The notes under the pieces: generated by a model
What the model was told of the DNA's origin: nothing
The model's input: only the letters and a program-made list of their open reading frames with translations
The model's database searches: none
NCBI GenBank assembly: GCA_025345505.1
Contig: JANVCC010000011.1
Span: 320,055-384,054 of the forward strand
Direction of reading: 5' to 3'
Source: Todiramphus chloris collaris
Lineage: Eukaryota; Chordata; Aves; Coraciiformes; Alcedinidae
Length of the DNA: 64,000 nucleotides
Made by a program: the position numbers and the translations under genes
Shown: in pieces, positions 56,420 through 64,000 of the stretch
Layout of the letters: each line of letters begins with the position of its first letter
Position numbering within the stretch: position 1 is the stretch's first letter

Positions 56420-56443
56420 TTATATATATATAATATATATATA
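56420..56443. repeat. (TA)n repeat
   Basis: TATATATA-type dinucleotide run with one break (TAATAT), in the inferred ARHGEF17 3' UTR. Confidence 0.9.
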
Positions 56444-57049
56444 TTTAAAACAAACGAACAAACAAACAGAGCTATCTGGGTGCTGGCGATGGAGAGAGCA
56501 GGTTAGCAGGAGGCCCGGGGCAGGGAGGGGGACGACACCACGGGTGTATTGTCCCTGGGGTGGTCCCGCGGCATAGCCAGCGGTCCCAGGACAGGGTGGG
56601 GGGGTGACAGTGCTGGGACCCCCTGCCCACACCCCCCGCCCTCCCCCCACCCCCCCATAAGCAGGCACACACAAAACCAGAGAGCAAGGCAGGTTCCTGG
56701 CTGTACAGCATCCTCTGGCTGGTCCCCATGGATGCTCGTTAATGCCTTCCTCCTTCGTTAGCGCCTTTCCAAGCGAACGTTTCCCCCTCCCCCAATCTTC
56801 TCCGCACCCCAAAAGCGGTGGGTGTGTGTGTCCCCCCACCCAGTCCGGTGCAGTGGCCAGGGGGACGGTGGGGGGACCGGGGCTCATCCCCCCCAACCCC
56901 GAGCACACAGAGAGCAGCCGGGTTGGAGATGAGAGGCACTGGGGCGGGGGGTGGCAGCGAGGGGGGGGTCAGGACCCCCCACCTCTGCGTATAGGGGGGC
57001 CAGCACCCCCTTTCCTCGCCGGGATGGCCCCGGGGGGTGCCATGGCTGT

Positions 57050-57240
57050 TCATGCTCTCCACAGGAGGAGGTGGTTGGTGCTGTCATCCCGGCCCACTGT
57101 CTCGCTGCTGCTGGTCAGACGGAAGTCCTCATAGCCATCCCCACCGCTGATCACCAGCATCTTGGGTTTGGAGAGGGTGAGGGCAGGGGCGCGGGGACGT
57201 GATGGGTCCCGTTTCTCTGCCTCGCTTGGCTTCTCAGCCC
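57050..57240 (-). CDS. ARHGEF17: ARHGEF17 last coding exon
   Basis: 191 bp, acceptor ACTTGGCAG to the stop at 57050. Encodes GAEKPSEAEKRDPSRPRAP, MLVISGGDGYEDFR, then SSSETVGRDDSTNHLLLWRA. The final residues match the human C-terminus closely (human ends LLLWRV as remembered). Confidence 0.96.
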
Positions 57241-60200
57241 CTGCCAAGTGCAGAACCCCAGAGTGTTGTCAGATGGCTCCCCGCAGCTGCCCTGTTCCCC
57301 AGCAGCACCAATCCAGCAGCATCAACCCAGCAGCATCATCCCAGCAGCATCATCTCAGCAGCATCATCCCAGCCGCATCNNNNNNNNNNGCATCATCCCA
57401 GCAGCATCATCTCAGCAGCATCATCCCAGCCGCATCATCCCAGCCGCATCATCCCAGTATCCTCTCAGCAGCATCCCACCAGTATCACCTCAGCATCCTC
57501 CCACCAGTAACATCCCACCATCCTCCCACACGCATCCCACCAGCAACACCCCAGCATTATCTTTCCACCAGCATCCTCCCAGCATCAGCCCAACATCAGC
57601 CCACCAGCAGCATCTCACCAGCATCCTCCCAGCACCCTCCCACTATCATCCTCTAAACTTCACCACTGCTTTCCCAGGTGCCAAATACTGGCCCCCAAAA
57701 CCTCCTCCAATCCCCAGGTAGTCCCTTCCACCCAAATTATCACCTCCCTCCCACAGTGACACCTTCTCCCCATCCCACCCTGACCTCAGAGCTGGGCTGC
57801 AAGAGACTCAGAGAATGGCTTTCTGGTGGCTTTTTCCCATGGGAATTAGGGTGTCCCAGGGAAATCTGGGGTCACTTGAGTGGTGCCCCAAGCATAGGAG
57901 AGAGGGTTAGCACCCACCTCGCCCCACCCTAATTTTTCTGCCTGGATTCTAACATAGAAAGGATGGAGATGGGACTCTGGTGATGACATTTCAAAGCCAC
58001 TCCTGGTTTTCTGTCAGCAGGAGAGCATTCCCAGATCCATAAAAAACATCCACGCCCCCCCGAGCAGGTCAGGATCGGGCCCCCCTCTCCCAGTCATCCC
58101 ACCTACCTGTCTCCCTCGGCAATGGGAAGAGGACGTCGAAGCCGTCGGGCAGCTCGATGGCGGTGAGGAAGCGGACGTGGCCAGTGTGACCCTGCGAGAG
58201 CCCCACCAGCATGGGGGCTGCCTTGGCTGAGATGGCCAGAGTCAGCACGACACCGGCACTGGTCCCGATCCACAGCAAGTCCTTACACACCAGGAGAGCT
58301 GTGATCCGCAGGCAGGCTGCCTTGTGCTGCCGGATAATGGCATCCGAGCCTGTCGGGTAGACCAGCCGTCAGCGTCGCGGGGCTGTGAACCCCACCCATG
58401 CCACCGGACTCCATTCCTGGAGGTATTTTGGTGACATGGGACACGGGGAAGGCATGCCACATCTCCCCTGGCTGGTACAAGGCACCCTGGCATGCTGACA
58501 GCTTGGGCTACACCATTATGGGATTATGCAGCCACTCAGGGGCTGCCCTATTGCCTGGTGGGATTACAAAGATGCCCAAGGGCTGCCACGTTCCTGGTGG
58601 GATTCTGCACATGCCCAGGGGTTGCCCTATTTTCCCATGGGATTACACAGATGCCCAGAGACTGCCTGATTCCTGTGTGGGGTTACGTGACGGCCCAGGG
58701 GCCGCCCTATTCCTGCAGGGGATTATGAAGCCGTGCGAGAGATTCCCTTCTACCCTGTGGGATTACGCTGATGCCCAGGGTTTCTGTGTGGCACGTGCCC
58801 AGAGGTTGCCCTATTACCTGGTGGGATTGTGCACGTGCCCAGGCAGGGCTGCCCTATTTTTGCATGGGATGTGAAGCCATGCAGGAGATTCCCTACTATC
58901 CTGTGGGGTTATGCTCACGCCCAGGGGCTGCCTTATTTCTGTACAGGACCATGAAGACACCCAGGGGCTGCCCTATTACCCCGCAGGATTATTCAGATGC
59001 CGAGGGACTGCCCTATTTCCACGTGGGATTACACAGCCATCCAAGGAGTGGCCTGTTCCTGGGTGGGATTATGCAGACACTCAGGGACTGTCCTATTGCC
59101 CCACAGAGGGATTACACAGCTGTGTAACACCGCGGACGAAACCCATGAGCATGAAATGTCCATCTTCCTTCCCCAAAGCTGGCTGAGATGCAGGAGGTAT
59201 TTCATTTCCTGGGGCTAAATGCCAGGGGCATCAAATTTTCAATGCAGATGATGGACACCGGTACCCACTGGAGACAGCGATGGGCACCCACTGGAGACAG
59301 GTCACTGGTGGGACTTACCGGCAAGCATCTTGTGGACCGGGGGGGTGATGTCAGCTTCAGCCAGCTGCTCATAGCTGGTGGCGTGGTAAAGGCGGACCTG
59401 GGCGCTGCTCTGCAGCGCGACCCACACGCCGGTCCCCGTGCTCACCATGCAGGTGACGCTGCGCCCGCCGTCTTGTCCCACCTGAAGCGTGTGCTGCGGG
59501 TGACAGAGGCACAGTGATGCCACCGATGGTAATGCCAACGATGCCCATCACCACCCAGCCCCGACCTCCCACCATCACCCACTGTACCTCTTGCGCCAAT
59601 GTGGTGGTGTTGAGGACGATGACCCGGTTTTGGCAGCCGCACCAGAGCTTCCCCGCCACCGCCACCATCTTGGTGATGGGGCTCCCTGGCGAGCCCAGGG
59701 ACAGGGATTTGGAGTTTTGGGGGTCCCAGAAGCGGCCTGTGAGGGTGGTGGGAGTGGGATGAGTAGTTAAAGCATCCCAAACAAATACCATCTTCACCTG
59801 GCTGACAGGATGCAGTGGCTGGAGATGCCTGCCTCCAGGTGCCCCGCTAGAGAGGACAGGAGCTGATGTCCTCAGGGGATGCCAGCAGCAGGCAAAGACC
59901 AGGAAGAAGATGCACACCTCCATTTGTTTACGATTTTGGGGTCTCCAGCATCCCTTGATGGATGTCCCTTCCCGTGGAGGCAGGGAAACCACCAGCCCCT
60001 CAAGCATCCTTTCCCATGAGGCTGTCCAAGCCACGCATCCAACAGCCACCACTTTGGGCCAGCCTTTAACCGCACCAGTGCTTTTTGATATCTCTGATCT
60101 CACCTGCCTCCCGCTGGTAGACAACGAGCTCCCCGTTGGCCAGGGACACGAAAACCTGGTTATCCAGGTACCTGCAGGCAGAAAAACCCTTTGACAACCA

Positions 60201-63200
60201 ACTGCAGAGCCCTGCTCAGCCACACCCAACCACCCTGCTATGGACACCCCAGAGCCAAAAATCTCCCTTCCCCACTTACAAGATGCACATGACAGCAGCG
60301 GCGTGTTGCATCTTCATGCTGTTCTTCCTGTTACGGATGTTGTCTGAGGACTGGTACACATGGATGCTGCAGGAGAAGAGCAAAGCTTGAGGCCCACCTG
60401 AGATGGGGGTCTACCCCATGTCTGTGTCCCCCCATCCTGGGGACGTACCAGCCATCCTCGGTGCCCAACCACATGGAGCTCTGATGGGCTTCAGGGTCAA
60501 GGCTGAGGAGATCCTCGAGGCTGCCCCGAGTGAAGGAGCCACGGCTGGAGCGGCGCAGGGCTCTCCCATCCGTGGGGCTCTCGCCATGCTGGTTTTGGCT
60601 ATAGGTTCCAGTGATGGGCATGAAGCCAGGTTCTTGCTCTTCCTCTGAGCTTGTTGTCTCCACTGTTGCCTCCTTGCAGCTTGGGATCTCTTCATCTGTG
60701 GAGGAAAAGGAGGGGGAAGGAATGGATCAGATCAGGACCACCTGACACCTACCAAAGTGATGGGGAAGAGATCACAGATCCCCTGGTGATGTCAAGCCCA
60801 GGGGAGGACATAGGGATACTGAGCCCCTAAGCCCACCCAGTTTTACCCAAAGCTGCCAGTCCCATCCCAGAAGCACAGTGTTGGGCTAACGCCCACTAAC
60901 ATTTCTTTTCCTGGGACTTTTTTGGCTCAAAAGCCTCCACCTGTAGAATTCCTTGAGAAACACAAGGCAGAGTGGACAGAGCAATGGAGCTACCCATCAG
61001 TTTAGAAGGGCCTGTAGCAATAGGACAAGGGTGATGGTTTTAAACTGAAAAAGGGGAGATTTTAGACTTGATGTAAGGAAGAAATTTTTTATGCTGAGGG
61101 TGTTGAGACCCTGGCCCAGGCTGCCCAGAGAGGTGGTTGATGCCCCATCCCTGGAAACATTCCAGGTGAGGTTGGCTGGGGCTCTGAGCAACCTGCTCTA
61201 GCTGCAGATGTCCCTGCTCCCTGCAGGGGGGCTGGACTCGATGACCTTGAAAGGTCCCTTCCAACCCAAATCATTCCACGATTCTATCATTTTGAGGCCA
61301 AGAAGCGCTTTTTTGCTAAGCAGGGACTCACTGCCAAAGCTGGAGGAGATGGTGGAGTGGCTGGCTTGGCTCTGCAGCGTCCCCGAGGGACTGGGCGAGG
61401 ACTCATCATCCGTGTCGTCACTATCAAAGGGCACCAGCTCCCTGTTGCTGCCGTCGACCGGCTCCGAGAGCTCCAGCGATGAACCCGAGATGGAGATGTG
61501 CAGGCACGGCTGCGGCCCCGCATCCTCCAGCTGCGCCGGCATCGCCTCCGAGGAGGGGCTGCCCACCGGCTCGGCACGTTCCCTGCCGCGACGAGGGGAA
61601 GGAGGGGGGGGGGAAAGAAGCAGCTCCAGCATCGCCCCGTGCCCGCCAGCTCCGCGGTGCCGGTGGGAATGTCCTACCTATACACCCGCTTGAGACCGGG
61701 CACGGAGGCGATGCAGAGGATCCTGGCAGAGCAGACGGCGATACACGCTTCCACCGTGGGCTCCTTACGGATGCTGAGCAAACAAACCTGCCCCACGTAA
61801 CCGTCGCTGTTGCAAACCCAAACCTCGTGTGAGCTTTCCGGGCTGCCGTGGCTGGGAGAAGCACAAGAAAACTGCAAGGGAACAAAGGATGGGATGAGCT
61901 GGGTCATTCAGGAATGACACAGGAGCCCTCGGCATCCGGCGGCAAGACCACCAGGATGGAGAGGAACGCGGGTCCTGTGGGGTGCTTGAATCCAGCCACC
62001 AAGTACCTGCATCCCGCTCCGTGTCTTCATGATGGGGATGGCCTTGAGGAACTCTGGGTCCAGGCAGTTTTTGCTGGAAGCTGGGAAAATCAAATTGGAG
62101 GATGAAGAGTGATGGAGGAAAAGAGTCTACCAAACCAGAGGTGTGATGCTGAGCCCACCACTGTGTCCACCTCCCCAGTCCCTGGTGTTACCCAGCTTCT
62201 TCTTGGCATCCTCGAGGGCTTGCTCAAAACTGAGCCGGGCGTCAGGGTTGGGGAACTCAAAGATGAAGGACTCAGTGCCATCAGCTTTGGTAGTGCTGAG
62301 CTCCACCTTGTTGGGAGGGAATGCCATGCTGAAGGACAGGGATTGCTTCTCTGCCAGCTCCCGGTGGATGGCAGCCATCAGGTCCTTGATCACATCGTCC
62401 AGGTTCTGGGGATGGAGACAAAACTTCAGCTTTCAAGGATAGGCCACCACCAGCCGTATATGTTATGCTGACCCCATCCATCCCCAAGCATAGTTCAGAG
62501 TCTGCCCCAGCCCTCCTGTGTCTTTGAGGCTGGTGGCATCTGGGCTCTTTGAGGACATTCATGGCCACCAGCCCTTCCACAGGTTCTCCCTTCCACAGAG
62601 AACGTCTTGGTCAGTCCTACAGGGAAGGTGTCCACCCGGGAGACAGCATCAGGACCACCATCCCCATACCTGGTGGGGGAAGCTGAGGGTCTCTGACAGC
62701 TTGCTGACTTGCCCCAATGTGCTGAGGTCTTCATCCAGGCGGCAGATGCTTTTCTGGATGCTCTCCCGGTTGGTGGCTTGCGAGGCACCTGTGTGGGGAC
62801 ATGTGCGTGGTGTCAACCCCTTCCTCCCTGGCACTACACAGGGGAACCTTCTCCCCACCAGCCAGGGGTGAGCGATGGCTTTTGCGGTGGGATGGGACAC
62901 TACAGCAGGCAGTGACAGACCTTTGACAATGTCCACATCCTCCAGTGGCAGCTTCCAGAGCAGTTTGTACTTGCTGGCGGTGTCAATCACGCTGGCAGCC
63001 GTGTACCTGTGAAGTTGGGCAGGCTGAGCTGAACCCATGTCCCCAGCACCCTAGAGCCAGTCCAGCCAGCGAGGACAACCCTAATGACATGGGTGTCCCC
63101 CAGGTGGTACTCACAGGCTCATGGAGCTGCGACGGAGGGAGCCTGACTTGCGCTTCAACGTGGTGCACACCAGCAGGTCCGTGAAGAGGAAGAAGGAGCG

Positions 63201-63787
63201 GTCCTTCTTCCCACCCACTGCTTTCTGTGGAGCAGTGGGAGATACCAAGGGGTTAGCATCCAGCATCCCCACTACCAGCACTGGGAGTGGCCCCTGCCTC
63301 GGTTTCCCCACACATGACTTTGGCATAGAGAGGCTTTGGGGTGGGAGGGTTCCTCACGAGGTTAGAAGGGAACATGGGTGCTATGGCCATGCAAGCAAAA
63401 CCACAAGGTCCCACTCACAGGGAAGCATCAGGATCAAGGGAACGCCAGAACCCCCTTGGTCTCCACCTCCAGCCTCCCCACCCACCCCTGGTCTGGGGCT
63501 GCTGTGGTTTCTTCTGGCCTCCTGCCTTCTCCTGAACCAATCTTATTTTTCTCCACAAACTTGGGGAATTTTATATTGTCCCCATCAATCTGTAATCCAT
63601 CCATCCATCCATTCATCCATCCATCCATCCATAGCCTCCCATGGGTACACAGGCATCCCACCACCCACAGTCATAGCCACCCACTGCCCCATCCAGGGTA
63701 TGGTCCCATGACAGCAAGGGACCACCCTGCTCTTACCACTTCCACGACCATCTCCTGGCGCAGGAACCTGCGGAGCGGGGCCTGGAG
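57050..63787 (-). CDS. ARHGEF17: ARHGEF17 (TEM4) Rho GEF, C-terminal half
   Basis: Guanine-nucleotide exchange factor for RhoA-type GTPases, acting at actin fibres and cell junctions. Fifteen exons join in frame to 752 residues and a stop; the N-terminus and catalytic DH domain lie beyond the right edge. Exons: 63737-63787, 63115-63224, 62921-63006, 62670-62788, 62192-62405, 62007-62080, 61678-61871, 61332-61582, 60449-60695, 60280-60366, 60104-60171, 59588-59736, 59319-59493, 58107-58349 and 57050-57240. Residues 1-200 form the PH-like region (RRFLRQEMVVEV, FLFTDLLVCTTLKRKSGS, FIFEFPNPDARLSFEQALED). From about 236 a WD40-like beta-propeller follows (EVWVCNSDGYVGQVCLLS, MWLGTEDGCIHVYQSSDN, LWCGCQNRVIVL, LLWIGTSAGVVLT, GHTGHVRFLTAIELPDGF), ending at ISGGDGYEDFR and HLLLWRA. 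An acidic Ser-rich linker (about 284-430) interrupts the propeller. All borders are AG/GT. Confidence 0.95.
57300..57655. repeat. CAGCAGCATCATCC tandem repeat with assembly gap
   Basis: Degenerate tandem array of about 15-bp units (CAGCAGCATCATCCC and variants with CCGCATC, CACCAGCATC). Ten Ns at 57380-57389 interrupt it, so its true length is unknown. Open frames across it (up to 164 residues of Ser/His/Pro) are repeat artefacts. Confidence 0.9.
57380..57389. other. Assembly gap (10 N)
   Basis: Run of ten N inside the tandem repeat; a placeholder gap, so distances across it are not reliable. Confidence 0.98.
58107..58349 (-). CDS. ARHGEF17: ARHGEF17 window exon 14 (propeller)
   Basis: 243 bp, acceptor CCCGACAG, donor ACAG|GTAGGT. 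Encodes [32 protein letters not shown], then GHTGHVRFLTAIELPDGF. Confidence 0.95.
58350..59318 (-). other. ARHGEF17: ARHGEF17 intron carrying a 40-bp minisatellite
   Basis: 969-bp intron between window exons 13 and 14. The minisatellite at 58520-59125 fills most of it. Confidence 0.88.
58520..59125. repeat. 40-bp minisatellite
   Basis: About fifteen head-to-tail copies of a 40-bp unit that begins GGGATTATGCAG and continues ATGCCCAGGGGCTGCCCTAT, ending CCTGGT. Units vary by scattered substitutions and a few insertions (one longer copy near 58760-58823). Open frames of 118-158 residues here are produced by the array. Confidence 0.92.
59319..59493 (-). CDS. ARHGEF17: ARHGEF17 window exon 13 (propeller)
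   Basis: 175 bp, acceptor ACCCGCAG, donor CCG|GTAAGT. Encodes HTLQVGQDGGRSVTCMVS, GVWVALQSSAQVRLYHATS and ITPPVHKMLA. Confidence 0.95.
59588..59736 (-). CDS. ARHGEF17: ARHGEF17 window exon 12 (propeller)
   Basis: 149 bp, acceptor CCTCACAG, donor GAG|GTACAG. Encodes RFWDPQNSKSLSLGSPGSP, ITKMVAVAGKLWCGCQNRV and IVLNTTTLAQE. Confidence 0.95.
60104..60171 (-). CDS. ARHGEF17: ARHGEF17 window exon 11 (propeller)
   Basis: 68 bp, acceptor TGCCTGCAG, donor GCAG|GTGAGA. Encodes YLDNQVFVSLANGELVVYQ, REA. Confidence 0.95.
60280..60366 (-). CDS. ARHGEF17: ARHGEF17 window exon 10 (propeller)
   Basis: 87 bp, acceptor CTCCTGCAG, donor ATCTT|GTAAGT. Encodes IHVYQSSDNIRNRKNSMKMQ then HAAAVMCI. Confidence 0.95.
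60449..60695 (-). CDS. ARHGEF17: ARHGEF17 window exon 9
   Basis: 247 bp, acceptor CTCCACAG, donor GGCTG|GTACGT. Encodes EEIPSCKEATVETTSSEEEQ, then RALRRSSRGSFTRGSLEDLL and SSMWLGTEDG. The basic RRSS/RGS cluster looks like kinase sites. Confidence 0.93.
60696..61331 (-). other. ARHGEF17: ARHGEF17 intron with a CR1 insertion
   Basis: 636-bp intron between window exons 8 and 9, nearly half of it a plus-oriented CR1 fragment (61008-61295) whose tail ends about 36 bp from the window-exon-8 donor. Confidence 0.85.
61008..61295 (+). mobile_element. CR1 LINE 3' fragment
   Basis: Sense relative to the plus strand, antisense to ARHGEF17: GGTGATGGTTTTAAACTGAA, CTGCAGATGTCCCTGCTCCC, ending CATTCCACGATTCTATCAT. 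Confidence 0.94.
61332..61582 (-). CDS. ARHGEF17: ARHGEF17 window exon 8 (acidic Ser-rich linker)
   Basis: 251 bp, acceptor CGCGGCAG, donor GGCA|GTGAGT. Encodes ISGSSLELSEPVDGSN, LVPFDSDDTDDESSPSPSG and SQASHSTISSSFG. Low-complexity, likely disordered and phosphorylatable. Confidence 0.93.
61678..61871 (-). CDS. ARHGEF17: ARHGEF17 window exon 7 (propeller)
   Basis: 194 bp, acceptor CTTGCAG, donor TATAG|GTAGGA. Encodes HEVWVCNSDGYVGQVCLLS then VEACIAVCSARILCIASVPG, first blade-like strands. Confidence 0.95.
62007..62080 (-). CDS. ARHGEF17: ARHGEF17 window exon 6
   Basis: 74 bp, acceptor TTTCCCAG, donor CAG|GTACTT. Encodes SSKNCLDPEFLKAIPIM, KTRSGMQ, the linker between PH region and propeller. 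Confidence 0.94.
62192..62405 (-). CDS. ARHGEF17: ARHGEF17 window exon 5 (end of PH region)
   Basis: 214 bp, acceptor ATCCCCAG, donor CTGG|GTAACA. Encodes NLDDVIKDLMAAIHRELA, SFSMAFPPNKVEL, then FIFEFPNPDARLSFEQALED, whose final helix closes a PH fold. Confidence 0.95.
62670..62788 (-). CDS. ARHGEF17: ARHGEF17 window exon 4
   Basis: 119 bp, acceptor CCACACAG, donor CAG|GTATGG. Encodes a helical insert in the PH region: ATNRESIQKSICRLDEDL, STLGQVSKLSETLSFPHQ. Confidence 0.94.
62921..63006 (-). CDS. ARHGEF17: ARHGEF17 window exon 3 (PH region)
   Basis: 86 bp, acceptor CTTCACAG, donor AAAG|GTCTGT. Encodes YTAASVIDTASKYKLLWK then LPLEDVDIVK. Confidence 0.95.
63115..63224 (-). CDS. ARHGEF17: ARHGEF17 window exon 2 (PH region)
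   Basis: 110 bp, acceptor CTCCACAG, donor CCT|GTGAGT. Encodes KAVGGKKDRSFFLFTDLL, VCTTLKRKSGSLRRSSMS; the FLFTDL core is a classic PH strand. Confidence 0.95.
63595..63632. repeat. (ATCC)n microsatellite
   Basis: About nine ATCC tetranucleotides with one ATTC interruption, in the ARHGEF17 intron between window exons 1 and 2 (63225-63736). It is a likely polymorphic marker. Confidence 0.95.
63737..63787 (-). CDS. ARHGEF17: ARHGEF17 window exon 1 (PH region)
   Basis: 51 bp, phase 0-0, acceptor CCTCACAG, donor GTG|GTAAGA. Encodes LQAPLRRFLRQEMVVEV, the first strand of the PH-like region. Confidence 0.87.
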
Positions 63788-64000
63788 CTGTGAGGACAAG
63801 GAGACTTCTGAGTTGGGAGCCCCAGGGGGGGTGAACTGCATGGGCTTTGTCCCTGCTCCTATGCCCCTCCCCCTCAGAAATGGCACCCCAGCCCCTTCTC
63901 AAATCCTCAGGAGCCCACCAAGGCTAAGTGATGATGCACCCGGAGGAGAAAATAAGGGGCCCAACCTGATGTGACCCAGAAAGAGTAAAAGTTGTTGAGT
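63788..64000 (-). other. ARHGEF17: ARHGEF17 intron, continues past window
   Basis: Intron upstream of window exon 1; no further exon recognised before the right edge. Confidence 0.7.

Larger units (their letters stand above)
55745..57049 (-). other. ARHGEF17: ARHGEF17 3' UTR (inferred)
   Basis: From the stop codon at 57050 to about 20 nt past an ATTAAA on the minus strand (55762-55767). The length of about 1.3 kb is plausible for the gene. It contains a TA repeat at about 56420-56443 and several C/G runs. The end point is motif-based only. Confidence 0.45.
57241..58106 (-). other. ARHGEF17: ARHGEF17 last intron
   Basis: 866 bp, about 40% occupied by a CAGCAGCATCATC-type tandem repeat containing a 10-N assembly gap. 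The remainder is unique with no gene. Confidence 0.85.

Noticed and set aside
57162-57656. Ser/His/Pro-rich open frame of 164 residues
   Set aside because: It is a translation of the CAGCATCATC tandem repeat and runs across unknown bases, opposite the last ARHGEF17 exon.
58398-59186. Several open frames of 90-158 residues with repeated GLPY-like motifs
   Set aside because: They are products of the 40-bp minisatellite in an ARHGEF17 intron; no splice or start support.

Overview
The window looks like nuclear DNA from a bird. At least twenty copies of the CR1 LINE are scattered through introns and gene flanks, many ending in the avian CR1 tail with ATTCTATGATTCTATG-like repeats. The spliced exons of three vertebrate genes can be read. 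No bacterial, viral or plasmid organisation is visible, and I recognised no LTR element, DNA transposon, tRNA, rRNA or CRISPR array. Gene names rest on remembered human protein sequences, not on a search.

Layout. (1) About 1-46,680, plus strand: the 3' part of FAM168A, with long CR1-rich introns, five coding exons (14,595-39,400), an intron inside the 3' UTR and a 5.4-kb terminal UTR exon. The first coding exon or exons lie upstream of the window. The visible exons encode 211 residues; with the usual 23-24 N-terminal residues this gives the 235-residue form. (2) 46,700-48,900: a short region between two convergent genes, with no gene recognised. (3) 48,909-54,960, minus strand: RELT, a TNF-receptor-superfamily member. 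Nine coding exons join in frame to 376 codons, and a probable non-coding first exon lies in a CpG island with a perfect CRE at about 54,880-55,190. (4) About 55,745-64,000, minus strand: the 3' half of ARHGEF17 (TEM4). Fifteen coding exons (752 residues) cover the C-terminal part of the PH region and the whole beta-propeller-like C-terminus. The DH domain lies beyond the right edge.

The order FAM168A - RELT - ARHGEF17, with FAM168A facing the other two, matches human 11q13.4 as I remember it, so this is a conserved block. The genes are not a pathway: FAM168A is linked to survival signalling and DNA-repair capacity, RELT is a receptor that couples to SPAK/OSR1 kinases, and ARHGEF17 activates Rho at actin and junctions.

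No undescribed system was found. The points most worth a second look are the FAM168A 3' UTR intron, the uncertain RELT C-terminus, a G-rich RELT promoter-proximal tract, the tandem repeats inside RELT and ARHGEF17, inverted near-identical CR1 copies, and AT-rich intronic blocks that may be regulatory.
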